A DNA stretch of 64,000 bases, taken from positions 62,001-126,000 of the forward strand of contig CALJKJ010000017.1 of assembly GCA_937973685.1 (NCBI GenBank). The letters are read 5' to 3'. The position numbers and the translations under genes are program-made. Shown one piece after another: positions 24,475 through 33,811 of the stretch; the stretch's first letter is position 1, and each line of letters begins with the position of its first letter. The notes under the pieces are model-generated. The model did not search any database, was not told the origin of the DNA, and saw nothing but the letters and a program-made list of their open reading frames with translations. The stretch comes from an uncultured Flavobacteriales bacterium. GTDB lineage: Bacteria; Bacteroidota; Bacteroidia; Flavobacteriales_D; Crocinitomicaceae.

Positions 24475-26703
24475 TCAATCACCCATTATACCTAAAATTA
24501 ACGGTATTGGACAGTTGCTCAAATAAACGCTAATTGTACAAGTGAATTTATCTGTTGGCAAATCGTTCAATTGAAAAGAAAGCGTAGTTTGACTTGCTCC
24601 ATTGAGTAACTTTTTACCAGTGAACTTAACGTTGTTACTTGAGATTTCAATGCGATCAATCGAAATGTTTTGTTTCCCTTCATTAAATAATACAAAATTG
24701 ATTGGATCATTACTTTTCAATTCCACATTTTTCAAGTACACAATTGATTGTGCAAGTTGAATGGAATCCAAGATAGGGTGGCGTTGAATTAACTCAACAC
24801 TTTGTATTTCAATTTTCCGTTCAATTGCAGCAGCGCGCGAATAAATCGAGTTTTTACTATCGTTTGGATTGTCACTGGTGAATTTATTTGCTGCATATTC
24901 CCCGTTTGGAATTTCATTAATGAGTAGTCGTGCTCCATTCAACGCAGTAGCATTCAAATAAGGGATAAATTTCCCGTTATTACTAATTTTCAATTGATTG
25001 ATTAATGATTGAATTCTCCGTTTCGTTAAATTCACATTATAATCAGTTTTAGCCAAAGGAGATGCAAATCCCCTGATATTGAGTTGAATGTGATTTCCTT
25101 TTTCGAGTTCCTCCAACAATAAATCTTGAAATAAATTGAAATCAGTTACCCCTTTTGCTACGAATTCCACAAAAAAGCTTTCAATATCTTCGTGCGCATT
25201 CCTAGCTGCATCTCCCGTTAAGCCTTTTGCGTATTCTTCTTTGTAGGTTTCTGTCAATGCCATGTAATCGTTATACGTCGACAAGTAATTGATCGAAGTC
25301 GTTGGATCAGTTGATTTTGGATTAGGAATGTCATTGTGAAAATAAAGCGTGACAGGTAAGCGGCGGTTTAATTCCGTGAAGGTCTCTTTTTTGGTAGGAG
25401 GAATGAAAGTCTTGGGTATTTGGAAAGCGAAAATATCACTACAACATGTTGGGTTATTTGTGTACAAAGACCCTAAGCGATTACTAGAAACAAAAAGCGA
25501 GTCGCCTGCTTCAAAATAATAATTGTCGTTTTCACAACTATTCACTGGAATCCCTCTGTTTTTAGGAGTTTCTAAAGTGAATCCATCACTAATTTTTGTT
25601 GAAAAAACATCGAGTCCACCAAAGCCATCCCACCAAGAAGATGAAAAATACAATTGTTGTGTTTTGTTATCAAACCAGGGAGTGACCTCGTTGTCTGGTG
25701 AATTAATCGCGTTCAAAGCTTTTGGTTTGGAATATTGGTTTCCGTTTTGTTTGATTGTAGCATAGTAAATATCCATTCCGCCTTTTCCGTCTGCTTTATT
25801 CGAGCAAAAAAAGAGGACTTCTTGACCGTTCACGGCACCAATTGACGGCATACTTGTACTTGAATTTGGTGCATTGATAATTTCTCCCAATTCAGTGACG
25901 TTATTCCATGAATTCTTGGAAATGTTTGCACAAAAAATTTTGCAACTGTATTGAGCGGAATCTTGGATACATCGACTGAAATAATAACGTTTTCCATCTA
26001 ATGAAAATGTACCGTTTGAAACGTGTTCAGATTGTTGATTTAGCTCATTGACCGCCTTAAGTGCAGGCTTTTCACAATCGTAAACGAATAATTTATTGGT
26101 ATAATCAGATGATAAAATCTCGTCAGCGGTTGTTGATGAATCAGCGCGTAACGAAGAAAAATACAGGCGATTGTTTGCAATCAAATGACCAAATTCTGAA
26201 AACGGAGAATTCACCTCTTTTGGCAATGTCAATAGATCAAAAGTGGTTGTGTCTTTTACGGCTGATTGCGCCCACAAACACGATTCAAATTCACGCTTCG
26301 ACTTCAGGTATAAGTAGTCTTTTTTGTTTTTAGCGTATTTTTTCTTGGCGGTTTTAAAAAGCTCAATTGCTTTTTCGTAATTACCACATTGCTTTTCCAT
26401 TAATGCCCAATTCAACAAACTACTTGGATAAATACGGCATTCTTCTTTTACATAAACTTTTGCAAAATAATATGCAGCTTTCGGGTAATTTTTGAGCGCC
26501 TGTTGGCACAAACTAACTTTCCATAATAATTCGTATGCTGACGAATCGATGGTCATAGCTTGTTGGTAAAACAGCAATGCATAATTATAATTGCCAATTG
26601 CCATTTGTTCGTCTGCAAATGCAGTTGTTTTTTTGTAGTCGTTTTGACCAAAAAGAAAACTATTTCCTATGAAAAAGCAACAAATTATAAAAAATCTGGA
26701 CAT
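24475..26703 (-). CDS. OmpA-family outer-membrane protein with TPR and PD40-like repeats (T9SS-associated, PorE-like architecture)
   Basis: 742 residues: signal peptide (1-19), TPR-like helices (about 20-145, YALLFYQQAMTIDSS, NYEKAIELFKTAKKKY), a PD40/WD40-type propeller (about 165-430, GHLIANNRLYFSSLR, LYFSSSWWDGFGGLDVFS), then a weak OmpA-like region (about 475-610, LNIRGFASPLAKTDYNVNLTKRRIQSLINQL) and a C-terminal Ig-like sandwich resembling DUF1573 (about 650-742). The TPR/PD40/OmpA order is that of PorE, which anchors T9SS parts to peptidoglycan. It overlaps the upstream PorP gene by 19 bases, the usual PorP/OmpA pairing in this phylum. The peptidoglycan-binding residues look degenerate. 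Confidence 0.82.
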   Translation of the reverse strand: MSRFFIICCFFIGNSFLFGQNDYKKTTAFADEQMAIGNYNYALLFYQQAMTIDSSAYELLWKVSLCQQALKNYPKAAYYFAKVYVKEECRIYPSSLLNWALMEKQCGNYEKAIELFKTAKKKYAKNKKDYLYLKSKREFESCLWAQSAVKDTTTFDLLTLPKEVNSPFSEFGHLIANNRLYFSSLRADSSTTADEILSSDYTNKLFVYDCEKPALKAVNELNQQSEHVSNGTFSLDGKRYYFSRCIQDSAQYSCKIFCANISKNSWNNVTELGEIINAPNSSTSMPSIGAVNGQEVLFFCSNKADGKGGMDIYYATIKQNGNQYSKPKALNAINSPDNEVTPWFDNKTQQLYFSSSWWDGFGGLDVFSTKISDGFTLETPKNRGIPVNSCENDNYYFEAGDSLFVSSNRLGSLYTNNPTCCSDIFAFQIPKTFIPPTKKETFTELNRRLPVTLYFHNDIPNPKSTDPTTSINYLSTYNDYMALTETYKEEYAKGLTGDAARNAHEDIESFFVEFVAKGVTDFNLFQDLLLEELEKGNHIQLNIRGFASPLAKTDYNVNLTKRRIQSLINQLKISNNGKFIPYLNATALNGARLLINEIPNGEYAANKFTSDNPNDSKNSIYSRAAAIERKIEIQSVELIQRHPILDSIQLAQSIVYLKNVELKSNDPINFVLFNEGKQNISIDRIEISSNNVKFTGKKLLNGASQTTLSFQLNDLPTDKFTCTISVYLSNCPIPLILGIMGD

Positions 26704-27686
26704 ACTTTGTAAGTGCTTTTTTTAGGTTTAAAACGCGTTATGATATAACTGGCTGACAATTCGAATCCGCCGCGCAAATTACTTGCTACAGCTAATTTTG
26801 AAATATTAGTATCGTAACTTACTGCAGCTGTCCAATTTTGAACAGCGATGCCTAGCCGAACAACAAAAGCATCTTTTGCGCGCATCCAAAGTCCACCGTC
26901 TACTGCTTGGTAACGGCCTTTTTGATCAATCAAAATTCGCTTTACTTGACCTCCAATTAATAACTCTTTGTATTTACCTTGTGAATTGTAAGATAAACCA
27001 GGAATAATATGAATTTGTTGTGAATACGAAATATCCATAAGCGTAAAAAGGCTAAAACGCGCATCACGCTTAATGGTTGATCCAAAAAAACCTTGGTTTG
27101 GGCGATTTAAATTATGTCCACTCAACCCAATTGTTACGTTGTAATTGTTTTTTTGTGTGTACGTGTAAACAAGACCCGTTCCAACGGTCACATTACTTGT
27201 TGAAGTATTGGCAACGGTTTCATTGATTGGAATTGTTGGGTCAAAATACAGTCCATTAAATTGATTGTCAAAGTAAAATTTACTCCAATTCAGTTGTCGG
27301 TAGTTGAAACCAACTTGTATACCAGCTGCAAGCGCATGACTTGAATCAGTTGCAAGCCGAAAGTTCTTACCGCAACTGATAAGTGATTCAAAAGTCTGTA
27401 ACGCCCCATCTCCAACTTGGTCATGAAACAGCATGCACCCGAGAGTCAATCCCTTGAATTTTGTTTTCCCATCAATTGCGAAAACACTTGTCGTAAATGG
27501 AACAGTAACACTTCTCCATTGGTCTTTGTGATTGGCAGTTAATCGAAGGTCACCCTTAAAAAGTCCAGTATTAGCTGGGTTTTGAAACAATGGTTGACGG
27601 TTCACCTGAGAAAAATGAATATCTTGTGCGCATTGCATTTTAGGCAATACAACGAATAAAAACAAGATGCATACGACTTTAACCAT
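26685..27686 (-). CDS. PorP/SprF family type IX secretion membrane protein
   Basis: 333 residues from the preferred start. A signal peptide (MVKVVCILFLFVVLPKMQCAQ) precedes the family hallmark DIHFSQVNRQPLFQNPANTGLF and then a beta-barrel of about 14 strands with VTVPFTTSVFAIDGK and HDQVGDGALQTFESL. PorP/SprF paralogues partner with T9SS substrates or with OmpA-like proteins; this one is paired with the downstream PorE-like gene. The in-frame ATG at 27704 lies inside the TATCTTTG promoter element (27702-27709), so the start at 27686 is chosen. Confidence 0.92.
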   Translation of the reverse strand: MVKVVCILFLFVVLPKMQCAQDIHFSQVNRQPLFQNPANTGLFKGDLRLTANHKDQWRSVTVPFTTSVFAIDGKTKFKGLTLGCMLFHDQVGDGALQTFESLISCGKNFRLATDSSHALAAGIQVGFNYRQLNWSKFYFDNQFNGLYFDPTIPINETVANTSTSNVTVGTGLVYTYTQKNNYNVTIGLSGHNLNRPNQGFFGSTIKRDARFSLFTLMDISYSQQIHIIPGLSYNSQGKYKELLIGGQVKRILIDQKGRYQAVDGGLWMRAKDAFVVRLGIAVQNWTAAVSYDTNISKLAVASNLRGGFELSASYIITRFKPKKSTYKVCPDFL

Positions 27687-27701
27687 GTAAACAGATTCAA
27701 T

Positions 27702-27709
27702 CAAAGATA
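27702..27709 (-). promoter_or_regulatory. -7 element for the PorP/OmpA-like operon
   Basis: TATCTTTG on the minus strand, 15 bases upstream of the ATG at 27686. It overlaps the alternative ATG at 27704 and so argues against it. Confidence 0.5.
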
Positions 27710-27763
27710 CAACTAATCAGATTGGTAGCATGAGGTATGTAAATTTTTAATGAACTTTGTCGC

Positions 27764-28159
27764 ATGAAAAATCGGTTGTTACTATTTCCTTTTTTATTGA
27801 TGTTAGTTGCGTTTACAGCGAGTAATCGTTTTGTCATCAAAGAACAGTTTCCTTTTTTAATTGGTCGTTACCGATTAATTCAAGTCGTTGATTCAGAAGG
27901 GGCAAAGCCTAGGAAGGATTTTCCAGACACTTATGAATTGATAATAAAAAAGCAAGATGAGTTGATTTTTTATAAAAATTCAAAGCGCGTTAAACGGTTA
28001 GATTTCATTGATTTGCGGAGCCCTTTAGAAACTCAAGAGAATTATATCTTGTTTTTAGACAAAGCCGATAATTATCCACTTTATTTTTATGGAGATACCG
28101 TTCAACAATTTTATTGGCCGTATGAATTCAGTGATAATTATTTTAAAAAAGTTAACTGA
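27764..28159 (+). CDS. Hypothetical secreted protein (131 aa)
   Basis: I do not recognise a family. The product begins with a short hydrophobic leader (MKNRLLLFPFLLMLVAFTAS), then about 110 mostly beta-strand-forming residues including FLIGRYRLIQVVDSEG and DTYELIIKKQDELIFYKN. The layout resembles small lipocalin-like or META-like envelope proteins that begin with a 'GRYRLI' strand, but this is only an impression. It is divergent from the PorP gene (77 bases apart) and stands alone; the next gene has its own promoter element. No cysteine lipobox is visible. Confidence 0.7.
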   Translation: MKNRLLLFPFLLMLVAFTASNRFVIKEQFPFLIGRYRLIQVVDSEGAKPRKDFPDTYELIIKKQDELIFYKNSKRVKRLDFIDLRSPLETQENYILFLDKADNYPLYFYGDTVQQFYWPYEFSDNYFKKVN

Positions 28160-28315
28160 ATTGCATTTGATCAATAGTTTACAAACGGTTATTATTCGAT
28201 TTAAATCGACTATTAGTCTGATAATTAGCTAAAAACAGATTGACCGCCCCAAAAGTGTTAATAACTTCGTTAACATTTCATTGGAAACGTGTTAAAATTA
28301 ACAGGATACTTCGCT

Positions 28316-28323
28316 TATTTTTG
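28316..28323 (+). promoter_or_regulatory. -7 element before the 182-aa hypothetical gene
   Basis: TATTTTTG, a TAnnTTTG match 25 bases before the ATG at 28349. It lies inside the longer in-frame reading that begins at 28289 and so supports the shorter protein. Confidence 0.45.
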
Positions 28324-28348
28324 TGAAAACGATATAAAAGTAACACGC

Positions 28349-28897
28349 ATGTTAGGATCACTTTTAAACATAAAGAAGAAGTTGAGCGACAACCAATTAG
28401 CCAACGTATTCCTTAACGGGATTTTGGATTTAGTTGATACTAGTTTTGCAGAAATAGCTGATCTAATTAATGAAGATGCTGTTTTTGTTCAAGCGCCTAA
28501 CATTGATCGCACAGATAATACTGAATTCACGATGATTATTCTAGTTGCGAACATTTCTTCTTTGGAAAATACATTTGAATCGATGCAAGCTGTGCGCATT
28601 GAGCAATTGATTTTTGAAAAGTTAGGGGTGATGATGCAAGTTACTGCTTCTGAAGCTGAAAGTATTGTTCGTGAATATCAAAAATTCATGGCACGTGTGA
28701 ATTCACCTTCAAAAAATGTGTTGTATTCTATTTCGAAAGCTATTTTCCACAAATATGAATTGAATCAATTTCAAGATGAATATTTCAGAAGACTTCAATC
28801 GCCTAATCCAATTTTCATCAAACGAATGGATAAAATAGTTGAAGGGTTTTTATGGGATTGGGATGCGTTTTTCAAAAAGTACAAGTTAGAAGAATAA
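28349..28897 (+). CDS. Conserved hypothetical cytoplasmic protein (182 aa)
   Basis: No signal peptide or membrane segment. The protein is mainly alpha-helical and acidic at its start (MLGSLLNIKKKLSDNQLANVF, then LDLVDTSFAEIADLINEDAVF), with a central region FTMIILVANISSLEN and a tyrosine/phenylalanine-rich C terminus (FLWDWDAFFKKYKLEE). I recall similar proteins in Flavobacteriales but no function. The start at 28349 is preferred to the ATG at 28289 because a promoter element lies between them. A clear terminator follows directly, so it is a single-gene unit. Confidence 0.75.
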   Translation: MLGSLLNIKKKLSDNQLANVFLNGILDLVDTSFAEIADLINEDAVFVQAPNIDRTDNTEFTMIILVANISSLENTFESMQAVRIEQLIFEKLGVMMQVTASEAESIVREYQKFMARVNSPSKNVLYSISKAIFHKYELNQFQDEYFRRLQSPNPIFIKRMDKIVEGFLWDWDAFFKKYKLEE

Positions 28898-28901
28898 TAG
28901 T

Positions 28902-28927
28902 AAAACCGCTTTAAGCGGTTTTTTTTT
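28902..28927 (+). terminator. Rho-independent terminator
   Basis: AAAACCGCT pairs with AGCGGTTTT around TTA and runs into a long T stretch. It closes the 182-aa hypothetical gene. The remaining ~265 bases to the porin gene are very AT-rich and show no further gene or clear TAnnTTTG element. Confidence 0.92.
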
Positions 28928-29194
28928 GCGTTAACTATTCTAAAGCAACAATAAATCATCTAAAATAATATAGTTTTACTAAAATAATATATCTATCTAA
29001 TCATCTGAATTTTAGATGAATAACATTTTATCTTTTTGGTTATTTTCTCATAGTCAAATGCATTTGTTTATATAAATATCTATTTATATTGATTTATACG
29101 TTAAAAACTATGTGTTTAACAAAAAAATATATCGATTTATCATTAATCGTTTCCTTTTTCGTCACTTAGCATTTGAAAACAAAATGCTACAATT

Positions 29195-30511
29195 ATGAAA
29201 AAATTACTACAATTAATGTTTGCTTCGCTGACGGTTGTTTCAGCATTTGGGCAAGGTTATCCGGGTTATGGATCTGGATTAAAAGTAAAATTAAACGAAG
29301 ATGGATCCAACTATATTCGTTTTATTAACTGGCACCAAGTTTGGATGAAGTACAATGAGAACAACGATGGAAGTACTTTGGCAGGTAATCCGATAGATCA
29401 TTCTACAGACATGGCTATTCGCCGTTCTCGCTTTTTAACATACGCTCAATTAAACGATCGTTTTTTAATTTTAACTCATTTCGGAATTAACAATCAAAAT
29501 GCATTTAGTGGTGGAAGTTCTCCTGCAGTGAATGGAAAAAAACCACAACTATTTTTGCATGATGCATATACCGAATATAAAGTCTATAAAAGTTACTTGA
29601 GTATTGGTGCTGGTTTGCATTATTGGAATGGTATTTCGCGTTCATCCAATGCAAGCACCTTGAATTTCTTGGGTCTTGATGCACCAATTTTTAATTGGGC
29701 AAACATCGACAAATCAGACCAATTCGGAAGATACCTAGGAATATATGCAAAAGGAAAAATCAAAAAATTGGATTACCGAGTTGCACTGAATGATGCTTTT
29801 CAGGCAAACGAGACAAAAGCAATCGCAACTGAGGTGTCTGATTATAGTCCATTTGCGACAAAGTGGAATCAAGCAGGATATTTTAACTATCAATTTTTTG
29901 ATCAAGAAAGTAATTTGCTTCCTTTTATGGTAGGTACTTATTTAGGTTCTAAAAAAGTATTCAACATTGGTGCAGGATTCCAACATCAAAAAGATGCTAT
30001 GTGGCATAAAAACACAGCGGGTGATACAATTTTCGAAAGTCAATTGATGTTGTCGGGTGATGTGTTCTTGGATTTGCCATTGAACAAAGAACGCAAGGAT
30101 GCCATTACTTTTTATGGAAGTTATTCCAATTACAATTTTGGGAAAAACTACGTAAGAAACATAGGTATTTTAAACACTGCTGATGGTGGTGGTTCGTTGA
30201 AAGGAAATGCGTTGCCAACAATTGGAACGGGAACGATTGCCTATGCACAAGTTGGTTATTTGATGCCCGATTTTTCTAAAAAATTTCGTCTGCAACCATT
30301 TGCTTCCATTGCTCATAGTCGTTTTGAAGGTTTGAAAAATTCAGCTGGAGAAATTGTACCAGTTAATGTTATCGATGCAGGTATGAATGTTTATTTATCA
30401 GGTCACCATTCTAAATTGACGTTCAATTACAGAGCGCGTCCTGATTTCACAAATATCAATGCAATTGATTATAAAAATGAATTGACATTACAATTTATGG
30501 TCTACCTATAA
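29195..30511 (+). CDS. Outer-membrane porin (phosphate-selective porin O/P-like)
   Basis: 438 residues with a signal peptide (MKKLLQLMFASLTVVSAFGQ) and a barrel of about 16 strands. Segments such as VKLNEDGSNYIRFINWHQVWMKY, MAIRRSRFLTYAQLNDRFLILTHFG and the closing YKNELTLQFMVYL (ending in alternating hydrophobic residues) fit the OprO/OprP-like porins of Bacteroidota. It would let small anions or carboxylates through the outer membrane. It is followed by a small membrane protein, an SSS-kinase fusion, a response regulator and acs, so an acetate or short-chain carboxylate uptake role is a reasonable inference. Confidence 0.75.
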   Translation: MKKLLQLMFASLTVVSAFGQGYPGYGSGLKVKLNEDGSNYIRFINWHQVWMKYNENNDGSTLAGNPIDHSTDMAIRRSRFLTYAQLNDRFLILTHFGINNQNAFSGGSSPAVNGKKPQLFLHDAYTEYKVYKSYLSIGAGLHYWNGISRSSNASTLNFLGLDAPIFNWANIDKSDQFGRYLGIYAKGKIKKLDYRVALNDAFQANETKAIATEVSDYSPFATKWNQAGYFNYQFFDQESNLLPFMVGTYLGSKKVFNIGAGFQHQKDAMWHKNTAGDTIFESQLMLSGDVFLDLPLNKERKDAITFYGSYSNYNFGKNYVRNIGILNTADGGGSLKGNALPTIGTGTIAYAQVGYLMPDFSKKFRLQPFASIAHSRFEGLKNSAGEIVPVNVIDAGMNVYLSGHHSKLTFNYRARPDFTNINAIDYKNELTLQFMVYL

Positions 30512-30544
30512 ATTTGTATCTTGCGTTAAATACTAATTGAATAA

Positions 30545-30739
30545 ATGGACAAGCGAAAATTAAATGTGCTGTATGTTGTACTTGGAATAATTGGTTTTAT
30601 TCTATTTAATTATCCGGTTGTTCATTTATTGATTGGAAAAATATGGTTTGGATTACCTGCAATACTGATTTACTTCTTAGCCTTGGCTTTGATAATTAGT
30701 ATTGCAGGTTTTATCATTACTCAAATAAACGAAGAATAA
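30545..30739 (+). CDS. Small two-helix membrane protein adjoining the SSS-kinase
   Basis: 64 residues: a charged start (MDKRKLNVLYVV), a first membrane helix (about 9-30), IGKIWFGLPAILIYFL and a second helix ending GFIITQINEE. The FGLPAxxIYFL stretch resembles the small subunits that precede sodium:solute symporters (YhdT/DUF-type). Only three bases separate it from the SSS-histidine kinase start and 33 from the porin stop. It probably belongs to the transporter-sensor complex; this is inference from position and size. Confidence 0.75.
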   Translation: MDKRKLNVLYVVLGIIGFILFNYPVVHLLIGKIWFGLPAILIYFLALALIISIAGFIITQINEE

Positions 30740-30742
30740 CAC

Positions 30743-33430
30743 ATGAGCGGTTGGTGGATTGCGCTGGTATTGGTTGGTTATTTGGCGATGTTGTTTTTTG
30801 TAGCTCATCGGATAGATAACAACACCCGCTTGCGTCTTCGTATTCAAAAAAGCCCAACAGTTTATGCACTTTCATTAGCTGTTTATTGTACAGCATGGAC
30901 CTTTTTTGGTAGTGTTGGAGCTGCTTCACGTTATAGTTTAGAATTCTTAGCTGTATACATTGGTCCGATCATTGTTTCCCCTTTTCTTTGGTTGATTTAC
31001 CGCAAATTCATCCGCATTTCTAAAGCACAAGGTATATCTTCTATTGCCGATTTCATTTCCAATCGTTACAACAAAAGCATTGCGTTAAACCGCTTGGTTA
31101 CTATCTTGCTTTTTGTGGGAATAGTACCGTACATTGCTTTACAAATTACCGGAATTGAAAGGGGAGTTGCAACAATGCTCTCGTGGGATTCGGTTGGTAA
31201 ACCAGGCATTTTTAATCAAATTGACATAGCTTTTATCATCACCATTGGTCTGGGCTTATTTATTATTTTGTTTACAACAAGAAGGTTTCAGAATAAAGAA
31301 CAAAACACGGGATTGGTTGGAGCTGTTGCTTTGGAATCGATTGTGAAATTATCGGTGTTTTTGCTTTTTGGATTGTACATTGTTTATGCTGTTTTCAAAA
31401 ATGAGGGCGATTTATTGCGATTAATCCCACAAGGGCAATTAAAAGTCAATGCAACAAATGATTTTGGACAATGGTCTGGCATGATTTTATTGTCCATGAT
31501 GGCTTTTTTATTTTTACCGCGACAATTTGAAATGGGCGTTGTAGAAATCAATCAAGAACGCCAATTGAAACGTGCTACCTGGCTTTTTCCACTTTATTTA
31601 ATTCTCATCAATATTTTTGTAATTCCTATTGCAATTGCTGGGAATAAGTTGTTTGCTGGAACATCAATCAATGCGGACACATATATGTTGGCAATTCCAT
31701 TGGCATTGAAAAATTATGGAATGGCTTTATTGGTTTTACTGGGAGGATTTTCTGCTGCAAGTGGAATGATCATTGTTTCAACACATGCCTTGAGTAAAAT
31801 GGTGTCTAATTCGTTATTGATGCCGGCTTTTATCAATAGTAATTTGATATTAAATCGTTTCAAGGACCGCAATCATAAAATTCCAGTATTTTTTAGACGC
31901 TTGAGTATTTTCATTGTACTTGTTGCAGCCTATTTTTATTACCGTTTTGTTGTTTCTGATTTTTCATTGATTTCAATTGGGTTGATTTCCTTTGTTGCTG
32001 TTGCTCAGTTTGCGCCAACAATATTAGGTGGTGTTTATTGGAAAATGGGGAATCAAAAAGGAGCATTTGCAGGAATTATAGTGGGTTTTGCAATATGGTT
32101 TTCGTTGTTAGTGATTCCGTCTATTGTATCTTCAGATGTGCAGCACGTTTTTCAGTTTTTCAATATCGATGACAAAGTTAGAGACGAAGGATCTTTGATA
32201 ACAATGGTGTTATTTTGGAGTTTGTCTCTTAATTTATTAACCTACGTTCTTGTTTCGGTTTTCACAAAACAATCAGCATTGGAACGCAGTCAAGCTTTGG
32301 TGTATGTGGACGTGTTTAAATATTCCGAACAAATCGAATCAACTGTTGTTTGGCGAGGCAAAGCATTTTTCCCAGATGTTAAGTCGTTGTTGGTTCGTTT
32401 TTTGGGCGAACACCGCGCTTCATCTCAGCTCAATTTATTTGCCAAACAACAAGAAATAGAATTAAACGAAACAACTGAATTAGACCCACGAATCGTCAAC
32501 CATGCTGAAAAATTATTGAGTGGTGTAGTTGGTGCAGCGTCTGCTAAGATTTTAGTAGCAAGTGTTGTAAAAGAAGAAAAGTTGTCCATGCAAGATGTTG
32601 TTGGGATTTTGGAAGAATCTCAAAAATTAATTTTAGTGAACAAGCAATTGCAACAAAAAACGGACGAATTAAAACGTGTTTCTGATGCATTAAAGCAAGC
32701 CAATCACCGATTGAAAGAAAACGATTTGTTAAAAGACGAATTCTTATATACAGTTACGCATGAAATGCGCACACCACTCACCAGTATCAAGGCTTTGAGT
32801 GAGATTTTAGAAGAAGATGATGAAATTCCGATTGAAACAAAAAAAGAGTTTCAATTAACAATATTAAAAGAAACAAATCGCATGACGCGCTTGATTTCTC
32901 AAGTCTTGGATTTGGAGAATTTTGAGTCAGGCAAACATCAGTTAGTTTTGGATACTGTTCAGATTGAAGAATTAATCATGCACAGTATTCAAACCTTAGA
33001 CGGTGTTTTCAAACAAGAAAACATTAAGGTTTGTTTGGATATCGAGGCCAATTTGCCTGTCATTTTAGCTGATTATGACCGCATCACACAAGTTGTATTG
33101 AATTTACTTGCCAATGCGGCTAAATTTTGTAACAGAGAAAATGGTGTTGTATGGGTTTCTGCTCATCAACAAGCAGGGTTAATGGTTGTAGAAATAGCTG
33201 ACAATGGCTTGGGAGTAAAAGATGAATTACAAGAAATTATTTTTGAAAAATTTTTCCAAGCTAAAAATCAAACCATTCGCAAACCAAAAGGAAGCGGGCT
33301 TGGTTTAGCGATATCCAAAAAAATCATTCAATTACACGAAGGAAAAATAGGTGTAACAGCAAATATACCAACTGGTGCACGATTTACTTTCACACTTCCC
33401 ATCAATAAAAACAGCAGTACCTATGAGTAA
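30743..33430 (+). CDS. Sodium:solute symporter - histidine kinase fusion (CbrA-like)
   Basis: 895 residues. Residues about 1-520 form a 13-helix SLC5/SSS transporter module (YCTAWTFFGSVGAASRYSLEF, GISSIADFISNRYNKS). Residues about 575-630 resemble the STAC linker (SGVVGAASAKILVASVV). A coiled coil (about 635-665) leads to a HisKA domain with YTVTHEMRTPLTSIKALSEI (phosphorylated His) and an ATPase domain with NLLANAAKFCN (N box), VEIADNGLGVKD (G1) and KGSGLGLAISKKI (G2). It should sense, and perhaps carry, a small carboxylate or amino acid and phosphorylate the regulator encoded next. The 3' end overlaps that gene by eight bases. Confidence 0.93.
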   Translation: MSGWWIALVLVGYLAMLFFVAHRIDNNTRLRLRIQKSPTVYALSLAVYCTAWTFFGSVGAASRYSLEFLAVYIGPIIVSPFLWLIYRKFIRISKAQGISSIADFISNRYNKSIALNRLVTILLFVGIVPYIALQITGIERGVATMLSWDSVGKPGIFNQIDIAFIITIGLGLFIILFTTRRFQNKEQNTGLVGAVALESIVKLSVFLLFGLYIVYAVFKNEGDLLRLIPQGQLKVNATNDFGQWSGMILLSMMAFLFLPRQFEMGVVEINQERQLKRATWLFPLYLILINIFVIPIAIAGNKLFAGTSINADTYMLAIPLALKNYGMALLVLLGGFSAASGMIIVSTHALSKMVSNSLLMPAFINSNLILNRFKDRNHKIPVFFRRLSIFIVLVAAYFYYRFVVSDFSLISIGLISFVAVAQFAPTILGGVYWKMGNQKGAFAGIIVGFAIWFSLLVIPSIVSSDVQHVFQFFNIDDKVRDEGSLITMVLFWSLSLNLLTYVLVSVFTKQSALERSQALVYVDVFKYSEQIESTVVWRGKAFFPDVKSLLVRFLGEHRASSQLNLFAKQQEIELNETTELDPRIVNHAEKLLSGVVGAASAKILVASVVKEEKLSMQDVVGILEESQKLILVNKQLQQKTDELKRVSDALKQANHRLKENDLLKDEFLYTVTHEMRTPLTSIKALSEILEEDDEIPIETKKEFQLTILKETNRMTRLISQVLDLENFESGKHQLVLDTVQIEELIMHSIQTLDGVFKQENIKVCLDIEANLPVILADYDRITQVVLNLLANAAKFCNRENGVVWVSAHQQAGLMVVEIADNGLGVKDELQEIIFEKFFQAKNQTIRKPKGSGLGLAISKKIIQLHEGKIGVTANIPTGARFTFTLPINKNSSTYE

Positions 33431-33791
33431 AAAAATATTAATTGTAGATGACGAACCAAACATTGTTTTGTCGTTAGATTACCTCGTTCGAAAAAAAGGA
33501 TACACCCCGTATATTGCTCGAAATGGTAGCGAGGCATTAGCAATTGCACAAGCAGAAATCCCTGATTTGATTTTGTTAGATATTATGATGCCAGATATTG
33601 ATGGATATGAAGTATGTCAAACATTAAAAAACGACCCGCGATTTAATGACACAAAAATCATCTTCTTATCCGCTAAATCGAAAAAAGAAGACATTGAAAA
33701 AGGATTACAAATGGGTGCAGATAAGTATTTCACAAAACCATTTAGTACAAAACAGCTATTACAAGAAATGGTTGATTTAATGCAAGGCTAA
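33423..33791 (+). CDS. Single-domain response regulator (CheY-like)
   Basis: 122 residues, a receiver domain only: KILIVDDEPNIV (acidic pair), LILLDIMMPDIDGYE (phospho-acceptor Asp near residue 54), IFLSAKSKKEDIEKG (Ser/Thr switch) and DKYFTKPFS (conserved Lys). There is no DNA-binding output domain, so the signal must pass to another protein by contact or phosphotransfer. The ATG at 33423 overlaps the SSS-kinase stop; an upstream in-frame ATG at 33375 would add unrelated residues. acs starts 20 bases after its stop. Confidence 0.92.
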   Translation: MSKKILIVDDEPNIVLSLDYLVRKKGYTPYIARNGSEALAIAQAEIPDLILLDIMMPDIDGYEVCQTLKNDPRFNDTKIIFLSAKSKKEDIEKGLQMGADKYFTKPFSTKQLLQEMVDLMQG

Positions 33792-33811
33792 AACGATTAA
33801 AACATAAAAAA

